Shown here one piece after another: positions 48,851 through 61,660 of a stretch of 64,000 bases of DNA. The translations under genes were made by a program, and so were the position numbers. This DNA comes from Otis tarda (lineage: Eukaryota; Chordata; Aves; Otidiformes; Otididae), in NCBI GenBank assembly GCA_026413225.1, contig CM048591.1, positions 77,657,009 to 77,721,008 on the forward strand. Direction: 5' to 3'. The notes below the pieces were generated by a model that saw nothing but the letters and a program-made list of their open reading frames with translations, was not told where the DNA came from and ran no database searches. Position 1 is the first letter of the stretch, and each line of letters begins with the position of its first letter.

Positions 48851-51800
48851 CTCTGATGATGAAAACTGCTATTGCAGCGTCTGTTCTTGTGAAGGTGATG
48901 CTTCAGCATGTGTTTTTGAACTAAGGGAAAATTAAGATCATGCTTCAATTTTATCCTATGCTTTCATGTCTTGCAGAAGTGTGGCCTTAATATCTCAGCC
49001 ACTTTGAATTCAGTTTGGCTGAGGCTTGGGCTTTGTTTCAATATGCTTAAATTTCAGCATATGTTCAGCTGAATGAGAGCTTTGGTATACAGATGACAAG
49101 TCTAGATGTTACCATTTGCATCATTCCTTCCTCCTTTGGAAAAAAAAAAAAAATCAAAACATACATTACAGATGCTGAGTTTTGATTGACACTGAGGTGG
49201 GAATTGGGGTTTGGGGCCATCCGCTTTCTTGTTTAGTGTGCATGCTTGTTTTGTTCAGGCTCTCAATGAAAGTTAAGGATTTATGCCGTGTCCTTCTGGG
49301 ATTTTTTTTTTTAAACAAATGGTATTGAGACTATTCGTGCTGTCCTATCTTTGTATAATATTAGAAATCTTACTGCGCATGGTTTCATGCAAAAATAAGC
49401 CTTCCTAAAAGGATAAAAAAGGCTGTAGCAGAATCTCCTAAATTTGTTTTCTGTATCGCTCTTTTCCATACTAATATGCCATCGTTCCATTTGAATAATA
49501 AACTGACATTCACGTAACAAACAGGATGGAAATTCAGAGGTTGGTATTTTGCAATAGCAGCCGTAGAATGGGGAGACACTGCAATCTGTCCTTTCCACTC
49601 CGCACTCTGTTCCGTGTTGGCTCTGCAGCTGATATGGCCCCGCTCCAGCCTTGGCTTTGCAGCTGATAAGGGTCTCCGAACAATGAATTATTTTAGAACT
49701 GTACTTTGCCATGTGAGCCGCATTACCTAGGTAAAATGCGGTGAGTTGTAGGGAAAGATAATTCCGTATTCTGTGGCCAGTTGGAAATAATTTCCTTGCA
49801 TTTGTGAGTCTTAGTCTTGTATCGTTTTGATGTGGCTTTTGTGTTCTTTCTGAAATGGTTACTACTGCATTTAAGGTTTATATCACACAGTCGATAAGCT
49901 TTGCTGGCATGGGCTTACTTTTAATAACATCTTTGCTTTATTAAAGAGATATGTGCCTTTTTACATGAAAAATACATCTTTTTTAAGAGATAAAGATGGT
50001 GGGATTTCTGGCTAGACAAGCAGCACGTATAGCAGTTTTTATCTTATGTCACTTCTTAACTGCACATTAAGGTTTATCTCAGGCTAGAATAATAGTGTAG
50101 TTATAGGGATTTTCCTTAAAGTTTATTAGTACAGTTTGAAACATGTATTTCTGTGAAGATGTCGGCCTGTAAAGCTCAGATTCATAACTGAGAATTTATA
50201 TGTTTTGTGGAAAAGTAAGAGAGGATACAGTTGAGTGAAAATAACTAGCCACGTTGTTTTTCTATGGGTACGATATAGATGTGTCTATATGTGTGTACTA
50301 CAATTTATGTTCTGTCATTGGAGCTATGATTTTTCACAGGTGCCAAAATCAGATTTCTAACTCGGCATTGGGTTTAAGGTTGTGTGGAATAAATGAGAAG
50401 GGAAGGAGAGAAAACACTTGGCAGTACCTCAACTACAAAAGCCATCCAGAGCCAAAAAAGGTTATATTCCTTTTATTTTCTAAGGCAATTTCTACACCAA
50501 ATTGACCAATTCTTGTCTGGGACTAAGTGGCACTTTTGCTGTTGGATTTTTTTTGGTGGCATCAAGGAGAAGCTCTAAGAAATCATTTGGTAGCAAAGAG
50601 GCCTGTAGAAATGGCGAGGGTTTCCATTTCCACCGCTTTCAGATGGGTGGGTGGTTGCTGGATGACCCTGCGTACAACGTAATGACATCCCCAGGGAAGC
50701 GCATGCTGTAGTCAGGCTTTGAGGACCAGGGATTACGAAGGCTCGTTTCTGGTATAAATGAGAGGGTATCCGCAGATATTTGCTCGGAAAGGAAGAACTC
50801 AGCTGCCCTCAGCTGAAGTAGAGAATGTTATTGTCTTTACAGGTAAATTGCTTCAGAAAAGCCGAAGTACAACAAAAGTCACCAGCTTTCTTCCTCCTCA
50901 ACAATGGCTGCCAGGCACACGCTTCATCGAGAGGTTTGATGGGAAAAAGGCATGGCCTTGAAAGGCACCTCGCCCTGTTCATTTGACGTCGTATGATGTT
51001 CATTACCCGTTGTTACGCTATGTAAATCCACTTTTTATGCCTAATCCACCTCTCTTCCACATTCCTCTTGAAGGACACTTCTCATGAGAGCCTTTTGCAA
51101 GAGAAGTGGCCTTGCTGCTTTGTTTAAACTCTTTAGATGAGTTGTCATCATAAATCAGGGGCAAAAATTTTCCAAAGAAAAAACACAAGTCTTTATTGTC
51201 TCCTAGACCTGAACTCAACAAATATCCCAACCCACCAAGATTACCATGTTTGCCTCCACCGTTCGATGTCCTCAGCTCCTTGGGTTTCACTTAACTTCCG
51301 AATATTTCTAACCCACCTGAAGTGTCTGAAGAGTTGGGGTAGGGTGCTGCTGGTATAGCTTGCTGCCCTTCAGCACAGCTGCATCGCTGGGAATCTTCAC
51401 AAAATTGAGGAGGCCAACAGTAGCGTAGGTACTAACAAAGGGAATATTTGTCAGTCCATCTGTGTGTGGACTGTCTACTCCACTCCTTTTCCTCTCAACT
51501 TAAATTCCTTATGAGCGAAAAAATAATCTCTAACAGCATTTCAGATGAGACCACTCATAGGAACTTTGATCAGCTCCTGCCTGCCAAAAGACAGGCTTTG
51601 CTACCTTCAGTTATTGACAAGGGCTTGAACCCGGTATCAGTGGTGTACGTGTGTCTGCAGCTGCTGGGGAAGTGTTGTGCATGTGTGTGACATCATTTGT
51701 CAAACTTTGTGTGTGGCTTGATAGCTGATGTCTTCTGTACTCTTCATCCAAACATTCCGTCAAAACAGTGATAGATCTTGTGAGTTCCTGGAGGTTTTGG

Positions 51801-54224
51801 GGAAACACAGAAAACGTATGAAAGCATCTTCCCTTCTTGACACTGGGCAGCCTAAGTTCATCTCAAAGCTGAGCTCAGAGTTTTATCTGAACCGGTTAAT
51901 TAATTTACCGGTGTTCTTTCCAACGCCACTTCCATTGCTGATCCTTGTTTGCGGAGTCTGGCACCGTTATCTTGGAAGGAGCCAACCCTTTCTACCCTCC
52001 CCGGCTTTCCACGAGTGTAGCTTGATTATCGAAATGCTAAGTTGCCTAGTGAGAGAGAGTCTTCAAGCGAATCATGCGGTGGGTTATGCTTTGTGTCTCT
52101 GTCTGTTATCAGTCAGAAGGTGGACCTTTCCATCCAGACGTCAAGGCGTGCATTGTCTTGGGCTTGCTGCAGAGCCATGCCAGAGTGCAAAGTCTGCGAA
52201 GCATGCAGAAACACAAGCTGCAGACTTTTATAAAACGTTGTGCTGGTGATCGCAGGGCTGGTTTTGGTGTCAAGTTTGAGCTACAAGTAATTGTTGCCCA
52301 GAGGCGCTGGCCCGTTACAGTGGAGCTTCTACGAATCTGTGTTTCACGAAGTGGAAAGGTTGCGTGCTGCAGCTGTGGTTCTTCAAGAGGTGATAGGGAC
52401 CACGGTCCGCAAATCAGCCCTCCTCCTGTGCCTTCCCAAAGCTGCTGTTGAGCTACGAAGGAGGTGTGAGAGGGATCTTTCCTGTCCTACCATTACAGTG
52501 GGCGACAAGGAGGCCTGAAGTGCCAGCGTAGCAGTGGTAGGTGTCGCTGTTCAGAGGGTGCCGGGCCTGCCATGACCGCAGATGTATGGCAGCACTCATC
52601 CTGGATGAGGTGTTTTGGAAGGCCTTGGTCAAACAGCTTCACAATTCACCTAGGAAATGGTCTGTCTTCTTGTTTGTTTGTTTGGTTTTTGGTTTTTGTT
52701 TTTGCCACCCCTCTTCTGCAGATTCAGTGAAAACAGTACTGCCCTTCCTGTCCTGCAAACATTGCTGGTTTTTGAGAAATTACTGTTCTCAACCCATCTG
52801 CTCATTTAACAGTCAGTGTCCTGAGTACTTACCGAACCATTACAAAGCATTTAGAAGAGCTCAGGAAGGCAATATGTTCTTTCTTTAGTTTCTGGGCTGG
52901 TACCGTGGCACAAAACCACGAGAAAAGGTTGGTGTTGAGTACAGTATGATGTACTAGTGCTAGGTGCTTGATACTTAAGAGAGATGCTGGACGTGTATCT
53001 AGAACTTAATTTAATGTATTGTCCAAATATTTTCCCTCTTGCAGCGCCCTGAATAGCAATTTTAATTTTTTTTTTTTTTGCGCTGTTGCTTGCTCAGTCT
53101 TTAGAAGAGTAGGACGAGAGACCCATTACCTGCCCCCAAGGGTTTCCAGCCAAAGCTTCATAAAGTAAAAAGATAAATATTGTTTATTCTCCTTTCGCAG
53201 CTACAGATATTGAGCTACAACAGGCTTGTGACTTGGCTGAGGTACAGATGCTAATTCAGCAGCACGGCTGGTTTATAATTTAAGAGTTTGGTGTTTATAG
53301 TTCTATGCACGAGCCGTTTGACCGTGCTTGTTCCCCTGTATCTTTCGGTAGGCAATATCTTTAACCAGTCTATTTCTAAGCTACTTACCAGTGGCTCATG
53401 CGTCTTAACGCTGTTCCTCAAGCGGCTGATTATATTAATGGCACTAAGAGCATCCGTGATAAAGAAAACCTGCTGTTTTCTGAGCCGTTCAGTCTAAATT
53501 GTTAGTGCTCTGACTGTGGGTAAAGAGTGTGGAACGTAACGTGAATACAGGGTCGAAGTGTAAGTATATTTTGACGTTGTGTTGTACTTTAAGTGTCAGG
53601 TGTGGGTTTTCTTGTATTTTTTTAATTGCAAGAGTTGCACTTAGGTTCTGATTTCAGCTGTTCTGCTGAATTGTTGAAAAAAAGCTACCCAAATGGCAGT
53701 ATTCCTTCTTCAATGTTTTCGCCTGGCAGAATTGTGCTGTTGCTCTTTAACTCTAGGTATCAGTACGTCTCTCCACCAAACTGAAAGGATGTGAAAAGTT
53801 TAGTTATATACCGCACTTATTTTTCTTCTAAGTGACATTATTGGCCCCACTAATAGTGTGACTAACCTCATAATATTCAGTCTTTCCCCCAGGAAACATG
53901 CCTCTGTTCTTCCCCATTTAATTTGATGCCAGACCGTGTGGTGTTTCTTTTAAGCTCCTTCTTTATCTCAGCGTTGTAGTGTGGGGGACCTCTCTAGATT
54001 ATTTCAATCTCTCTTCATATGTAAAGATAATGGTAACATCCACAATGGGAAGCAGTAACTGTAAGAAAGCACACAGCTTGGCGTTTCCTCTTTTTTTCTT
54101 CTCCCAACTTCAACCGTGGTCTTTCCTCTGAAAGAACGAAAACCATGGAGCTTATCAAAATAACTTACCTCCCTGACTATTGATTGTCTCCTTTAATAGT
54201 CTGTCAGAATTAGATGGAGAAAAT
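48851..54224. other. FAM172A large intron, no confirmed gene
   Basis: AT-rich intron surrounds a GC-richer block at 51.7-52.6 kb with overlapping + open frames (173 and 125 codons in different frames) and no recognisable domain. Long A/T runs lie near 49140 and 53067. No splice-bounded exon of FAM172A was recognised. Confidence 0.4.
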
Positions 54225-54480
54225 ACTTTTTAGATCTTTTGGTCTGCCCCCTGCCAGTTCAGCATCGTTCCCTTCATTATGCCACCAAGTGCTCCTTCTA
54301 GTTTGTTGAGAAATTATTCCACAGTTTCGCTGTCAGGAAGATTTTCCTGATATGCAGCATGCATTTTTCCTTTTTTTTTTTTTTAATTTAATCTGACTGT
54401 TCCTAGTTATATTTCCCTATCATGCCAATATTTCTCTTTCTTAGCATGTACTTGGACATTTCAAGCGTTCCTGCCTGGCT
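54225..54480 (-). mobile_element. Probable ancient LINE (CR1/L3-like) 3' end, reverse orientation
   Basis: The words GTTGAGAAATTATTCCACAG and CTGTCAGGAAGATTTTCCTG then ATATGCAGC match, in reverse complement, the type of 3' untranslated sequence found in old CR1/L3-like LINEs (TGGATATCAGGAAAAA... then a GTGGAATAA stretch). Divergence is high and a T-run interrupts it. Its ends and exact family are uncertain. Confidence 0.5.
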
Positions 54481-56919
54481 GCCTCTCGGCTAAGCGAACA
54501 ATTTACTGGTCACCCAGCATTTAATTATTTTTTTGTGTGTTTTTCTTTTAATCATGTCTTATTTCCGTATCTTGATATTGAAAGTGATAGGGAAGATTGC
54601 AGAGCTGCATATAAAAGAGGTCTATTACCTGTGATTTCCTAAGCTTTTTTTTCTTCTCACTTCTACCCTTGTTATTCTGCAAACCTTCTCTATTATTCTG
54701 CAAACTTAATATAAGTTTAGCAACTCATATAATCTCAAGGTCACTTACTGCCTTTTAAATTTGTTTCTCTCATTACAGGTATGCTCTTTGAACTACTTTC
54801 CCTGTTTTATTCAGTGTCATTTTCATGATCCTAATCTTATTTTTTGTATTTTTCTGTATAGAGATCTGAATCTGAAAGCCCTGTGGGTTCCTTTGTGTTA
54901 TTTGTCTGTTCTCTTCGGTATTTACATCTACGGCCAGCTCAGGATTTTCTGTCTTTGATTCTGTTAAGGTAGTCGTTATCCCCTTTCGGTTTGTAGCAAC
55001 GATAAAACGTGACTTTGTAGATGGATTTGTTCTTAACAGTATGGTAAGATGTTCTCTATACTGAAATTCAGATGAGTTATTTTTCTTGCGTTTTTGGTAT
55101 TGATCTATTTGTTTATTGTTTTCCATAGATCTACCTCACGTTGTAATTGTGATTCTAGCATCCCATGCCCTTCTCCCCCGGCTTGCAGCTGCAGGGTCGT
55201 GTTGACAACGGTTCACCGCAGGTTTGCAAGCAGTGTGGTACCTCAGTGGTGCTGAGATGCCTGAACTGCAGCAGGCTTTTCTAAATGAGTTATTCCCAAC
55301 CTCATTTCCTCAAAGCTCAGCCTCCATCCCAGGACACCAGTTCCCACTCAAGCAGAGTCCATCCATCACAAAGGGTCGTCTTCCAGCAAGTACTTGCCAG
55401 CAGCTAAAGATCTGCAAAGTGAAGTGTAGAAGGACTTTCCTAGCATCGTTCCATGTCACTCATCCTTGGTGTCTCTATTCTCAAATTGTACGTTTTCTTG
55501 CTTGTGAAGTGTTCTCTCATATTTTTAGATATGATTACTCAGAAATTAATGTGATAGTCCACATTTTCATGGCTATTTAATTGTTATTATCTACCTCTTT
55601 CTGCTGCGTAACACAATTCAGAATAATGGAAAGGAAAAATGCAAATCTTTAAAGTCTTTTACTCTTTTAAAATAAGGTACAGAGAAGTTTAAGTGCCATT
55701 AGCAAAAACCTTTCTCTGCACTCTTTAATTTTGTAATATACATTGGTTTGTTAAACTAATTCAGACAGGAGTTATTTCAGTTTCTTACCTTAAAATTTAC
55801 CTCCAACTTTATTTGTTAGTTCTGTACTTTGGAATGATGGTCCGAAGTGCTGAAGCATTGGCAACATGATTTCAATTTCATACACTAACAGAAAAGAGTA
55901 AATTATTTGGGTTTGTTCTATCTGCTGATTGCATGGCAGCAGGGCAGGATTTCTGTTAAAAGTCTGAAGTTTAGGTAATTTTTTGAAATGAAAGCCTCGA
56001 GGTGCCGCATTTAGCTGACCATTGTCTTCTGTGAGGTTGAAAACAGCATTCTGCTGCAGTGCCATTGTGCATAAATAATTATTATTGCTTTTACTGTGGA
56101 CCTGCTGACTGTACTCGTGCCAAAGTATACATCACAGCTACCGTTTACAAGCTTCAGTACACTCATTCACGCTACTCTTTTATTGGGTAGTAAAATATTA
56201 CCTCAAGTTTTTAGAGGCTTTGACCTGTGGCACACAGGTGAAGCTAATATTTTATCAAAGTCGCCGTTTATTGGGGGGGGGGCGGGTTCTGTGTTTCTGG
56301 GTGCTGATTTTGGTATGTTGGGTCTGCTTTTGAAAGGTGTCGTGTGTTCACAAATCCTTTTAAAATCATTTGGAATTGTTGTCTTAATAATTTTAAAGAG
56401 AATCAAATCCTGACTGTCCTAAGCTGAGTGTTTCTTTAAAAACAGCAACAAAAATCAGTTATTAATCAGAATGTGAAGGTCAGAAACACATGTTTTTTTA
56501 ATTCCCAGATCTTCAAGAATGTGTCTGCAGTGTTTCTCTTGCATATTTCTCTCAATTTTTAATTCCCCAGGTATTCACTGACTGTTATTCCTTGCCTCTG
56601 TCCTTTCTGATCGCTTTGTGCCCTCCGATTTTCCTCTCCGGCTTTTCCACATCGTCCAGCTTGGGGTGATTTTTACTCTCCTGTTTATCTCCTTTCTTCT
56701 TCACTGCAGAGCACTGGGCATCCAAGGGCAAACAGCATCCATGACCTTAATAGCGAGGTGGAGCAATCATCTTCATCGTTTTCCTTTCTTCTGATGGTTC
56801 CCATCAGTTTGTGAACATCTGTTTAGGATGTTACCTCTTTGGGACCTGATTTACATCTAGAGAAGCAGAGCTGATAAGTGTATCTAACCGGTGGTTCAGG
56901 TTGGTTCAGTAGTGTGCTT

Positions 56920-57125
56920 CTGTAGCGCGTCTCCCAGTTCTCCTCGCCGTTCTTTCGCTGTCATCCCAGAGCAGTCTAAGAGCAGGCAAACTGGATTTCC
57001 TGCGTGTGGAACTGAGCCAGAAAGTGCGCTTGACCCAGATTGGCGTGGCGTGGTGGGTGCCGGATCCTCAGCATCGGCAGTCTTGCTCTACAAGCCCCTG
57101 CCGTTGGGCTGCGCTGGTTGCTGAT
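56920..57125. other. CpG-richer patch
   Basis: About thirteen CpGs fall in 205 bp (for example CTGTAGCGCGTCTCCC, TCCTCGCCGTTCTTTCGC and ATTGGCGTGGCGTGG) within AT-rich intron. No further identity is visible. Confidence 0.3.
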
Positions 57126-59156
57126 GTCAACCTGCTAACGAGAACCCTCTGTGCCTAACGAGTTCTGCGGTGGGTCAGCCTTGTCCATTGTTCGTAAGTT
57201 TTGTTGACTTCATTGATTTGCATTTGGCAAGAGGTGGGCATAGCTGTGCTACCATAAATAGAGGTATCTGCAAATGCCCGAGCAGGCTTTGGAAGAACGT
57301 TCTCTTAAAAAAAGTTAGATTTACCACTAAAAGATGTTGGTGATAGGAAACTGAAAAAAAAAATAGAGATTCTCTCCTGTTCTTAGTGGTACGAGATACG
57401 CTCTAGGTTGCCAAGCAGGGAATTATTAAAACAGTGGTGTAGCAAACCCCGTAAAGTTACTGTTCATGTTAAGCTGAAGTTCATATTCAGGGGAACGGCA
57501 ATTGCAACATCGTTAAGTGCACAAAAAAATGATATGTTTTGAATGTAGTTACTAGTGTGTTAGTTGTTTCTTAGCAAAATTTATGTTTCTTGATACGGTT
57601 AAAATTGCAGTGGAGATGAATATTGTATTGAACTTCTACGTACACCTAAGAACAACATATGCTGCATTTAATATCTTCTCCCCTATCTCATTTTTCGTTT
57701 TCAATTTACTTTTTTATTGCAAGCCAGTAGCACAGAGCTACATAATGAATGCATTATTGAAAGTATTGAAAGCCTTAATTGATGACATAGATGCATGAAT
57801 GTTTCACGTGGCAGAAAATGCAGAAGCTTTCCTGGAGGGATGCAAGGAAAGTGTTTAAATTTTAAGTAGCAAATATTGGCAGCTCTTGGAGTGGTAGCAC
57901 AATATTTAAATATTTCTCCACTCTTAGGTTTTTTGTCTGTTGCCACTTCTTGAGGAGAACTACCCAAGAGTAGTCTAACTGCAGCTTAGCCTCTGGAAGT
58001 ACATCATCTTCACACCTATTTTCAAGGCAGTACCTAAACTGGCAGCGGTTAACGTAGCACGTGAAGCCTTTACGTGCAAAATTGCTTCTTGCGGTTCTGC
58101 CCGGGTAAAATGAGAGGGCCAAGAGAGGAACAAGCTTGTGAAACACAAGACCAAAAACCAGACAAATAATTAAAAGGGATTCGCGTCTCATAACTCCGTA
58201 ATTCATGTCACCGATGGTAAAAAATAATTGGATGATTTCAGCAGAGGGATTGAGAACACGCGGCATGCCGGCATTTTTTCCAGCTAGAACAATATTCCTT
58301 TAGGGCATTTTGGAAAGATGTAGTAGCTGATTCTGAAGCGAATTTAACTGCACGCATGTGCAGCGCTGTGTTTCTGAGGTGTAATTTGGGGAAGGGGACA
58401 AGGAACTAAGGTAGCTATGAAGTTAATGAAGCTGCAAACTTAAGTGGCTGATGTGGTTTTCGCTCTTGTTTTATTTAAAGGGAGACTGCCAGCTTGGACT
58501 ATAGTCAATTTACCAAAAATGTTTAGATACTTACAGAAAACACAGCAGACTGTGCTCGCCAATTTTAGTGGCTCTGTAGTCACGCTTTATAATGAATATA
58601 TTTTTTTCCCGTCTCTTCAACATCTCTGTGAAGCTGTAGAGGGAATCTGAACATGCGGGCAGGCGAATGCTGCGTGATTTCTCTGCAAATATTTTTGTGC
58701 AAAGTTATACATTTGCCTACATACCTGTTACATTGGAACCTGAATATTTACAAAGAAGCTGATTATACATAGCAGAAAATTATGTCAAAAACACAGAGAA
58801 AGCCTATTAGAAAAGCAAGGGGGGAAATGTTTTTCTCCAATCTCTCACAGGTTTAATAACATTGGATGTTGTTTATAACATGATGGGTGCAAAGGCAGAA
58901 GTGTGAATTCCTATTAAGCACTCATCAATACTTTTAGTTCTTAGATGCTGTACTTTTTCTGGCACTCATAGCATAATTTTAAATTTCTTTTATGAATAGT
59001 AGTACAAAGAACATGTATTTCCCACTCCTGTTTGAGAACTTTTGCAGGAACTTGCAATACGCACTGTTGTAATTGATCGTTACAATATATTGTCCCACGG
59101 GGACCGTGTTAGGATTGCTACCACAATTCAGATATTGCCATTTCCTGTTCCTTGTC

Positions 59157-59176
59157 TTTTTTTTTTTTTTTTTTTA
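59157..59176. repeat. Poly-T tract
   Basis: An uninterrupted run of roughly nineteen T. It could be the A-tail of an old reverse-oriented insertion, but no body was recognised beside it. Confidence 0.85.
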
Positions 59177-61194
59177 GTGTTTACTGTGCAAAATATATCT
59201 TTCATACTATTTTGGGACAGAATTTTTCTGGAAATGTTTGGCTGGAAAAAATAAACCAGAACAAGGAAAACCCAAAATTATTACAGCAACTCTTAGATGT
59301 CCCTTTTAAAATTGGTCCTCAATATTCAGAAATCTGTGCAGGCAGAAAAAAAAGATGTGACAAGACCACATTGTCAGGTCTTGTGGCAAGGAGCTTCTTT
59401 CAAGGTAGGACCGTTAAACGATCCTGTAATTGACAAATTCATACTACATCCATGGAAAAAAAGTCTTACTTGACAGACAGGAGATGCGTTAGAGGAACTC
59501 TTTGCTTCAGCATCTTTGAAAGCTGCAGGAAGGAACCTTTTTTATTTGAAATTTTATTTTTCTCTCATTCCTCATATGTTATGTAAAGCAAAGCTTAATC
59601 ATGAAAGTGTTGACTGTTAAGCTGCATAGTTCTGAATACATATGCAATGTGGTTTTCCGTATTTACAAAATTTCACAATTTTCATGGAAACTGTAAAATA
59701 TATCAGAGGTTTTTTCATATGGTCAGTACTCAATCAAATTGAAACTCATTTTCCTGGAAACTCTGAACTCACATTTTTTCAGTGAGGACTATTCTCAAAC
59801 ATCATGCATGCTTTGTTACAAAATATTACATTATTATATTGCTTTTGCAGTATAATATTTCTTATAATCTATCTAAACTTTATTAGCTATTTCTGAGGTT
59901 CTCAATTTGATCTCTTAACTAATGGTGTAATTTTGAAAGGTACTGGGTTTTAAAGATCTGTTCATACTCAAACTCTTTACTTTGAGCAGAACCTGCTAAA
60001 GGCACCTGATGCATCCAATTTTATTCACTATAGCATCACAATTTATTTTCATTCTATTACATCGTGATCGGTATATCATTGGAATTGAGTCGTGTGGATC
60101 ATCATCCATCTCTATCATTTCTAGGTCCCCAAGATAATCTGTGATTTCTGGTTACAGGAAATAAATTAATGACAACTTGTGATGTGTAGGAGATTTTTAA
60201 CTCTAAATAAGGAAAACACATTTCCAGTTGCAGAAATTGGTGTTCTTAAGAGTTCCGCTGTTGTCATCGATATATTTAACATTTTCCATTAGAATGTAGC
60301 CACATCATCTTTTTAACTGACTGCAATATCTAATCTGTCATCAGACATTTGGTACTTTGATTTAATTAGTATTGGTGACTCCTGTGTCTAATGGTGATGT
60401 GTACCCTTAACCCTTAATAAAAATCATGAGTAAAAATCATGCAGCATACCAGTTTGGGATCTTCGTAAGATTTTTTTTTTTGCTAATTTTACATACACAA
60501 ATTGATCTTTTATTATCACAAAGTTTCTAGTCTAGGCAACCGGAGTTTGCTCGGGCACAGCATATTCCTCGTTCCGTAATCCAGTAACTCTCAGCATGCA
60601 CAACACTCCTTCCCAAACAAACTGCGGTGCCCGAACTCCCCGGGAAGTGTTTGCAGATATCTGTATGTCAGCAGTGATGATTTATCTCAATCTTTTCTGG
60701 AACTGAAATATTATTTTGAGGTATCGAGAGACTTGCTTCTGTTAACCGAAAACAACAGAGGGTGCTCTTTCATACTGCCTACTAACGTGGATATTTCCAT
60801 AGCACTCACACCCTTGCCTTCTCTTATCTCATTATTCCTATCCTGCTTGCCTGGGTGTCTCAATATCAAAAAGTTTTGAGTCAAATATGACTGCATTAAC
60901 TCTTGTGAGACTTTTCCCCCTCCTTCCCAAGTGGCACGGCATGATCAGAGTTACCCCTTTCTTTCCTTTCCATAATGAGTTTCAGAATTTCTACAGGAGA
61001 AAAAAAAAAAAATAGTAGAATAGATTTTACAAGCCTTATTCTTTCGCAGTACCATTGGATCCTTTTTGTACCATAAACATTTTATCCGGTCTGCCTATTG
61101 GCGGGTGGCTCTCGGAGTTACTGACAGCGAAATCTAATTAGACCTCCCTACTTGTCTTGTTGTTCGTGTTCTCCAAATAGTTCCTTGAAGAGTA

Positions 61195-61310
61195 GGGTTG
61201 GGAGATCTGGATTGTGTTCAGACCTCTGTCACACAATTCTTGTAAGAGTTTAGGCAATTCTCTGAGCTTCATTTTTTCCATCTGTAGAATAGGAGGAATG
61301 ATAATCGTGT
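61195..61310 (+). mobile_element. MIR-type SINE relic
   Basis: The sequence GTTGGGAGATCTGGATTGTG, then CTGTCACACAATTCTTG, TTTAGGCAATTCTCTGAGC, and finally CATCTGTAGAATAGGAGGAA with ATGATAAT, follows the MIR core in order: left half, then GGCAAGTTACTTAACCTC..., then CATCTGTAAAATGGGGATAATAA. It is diverged but colinear. MIR is an ancient tRNA-derived SINE of amniotes, so this is a fossil shared with deep relatives if it is at an orthologous site. Confidence 0.8.
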
Positions 61311-61434
61311 GCCAGCTGTCTTGTGGTGGGCAGAACATTCAAAAGTTTCTCTGTTCCCATCGTGCTCGCAGCTCTACTGAAACACTCTGCTTGCTAAGGT
61401 CTGTGAAGAATTTTCCACACTGACTGCTCGTCAT

Positions 61435-61660
61435 CCCCGGGAGCCAATGCTGGGGACGTGGAAACTGTCTTCAGCGCTATCCCTGCTTCTCGGGACAGTG
61501 CCCACTTGGAAAGGAGCGGGAAGCTGGGTGTGCCGTATGGGGCGAGCGGAAAACGTGGGGCTGCGCGGGCTGCGAGGCAGAGGAGAGCGGCAGACAGAAG
61601 CTGATCTGGGGAAGCTGTTGGGACGGGCAGAGTTGCATCTACACCCCGAATGATTCACCT
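61435..61660. other. CpG-rich patch
   Basis: About fifteen CpGs fall in 225 bp (for example ATGGGGCGAGCGGAAAACG and GGCTGCGCGGGCTGCGAGG) just downstream of the MIR relic. Both strands are open for 65-75 codons, as expected from high GC. It is a candidate orphan CpG island or regulatory element. Confidence 0.35.

Larger units (their letters stand above)
54481..61194. other. FAM172A large intron, no gene seen
   Basis: Mostly AT-rich intron. It holds a poly-G run at about 56271-56281, a CpG-richer patch (56920-57125), and a T-run of about 19 at 59157. A minus-strand open frame with a plausible ATG (55790-56065) is noted as a finding. No repeat families other than low-complexity sequence were recognised. 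Confidence 0.5.

Noticed and set aside
57862..58266. 134-codon minus-strand frame with a hydrophobic stretch
   Set aside because: Apparent membrane segment but no family, no promoter or splice evidence; not supported beyond chance.
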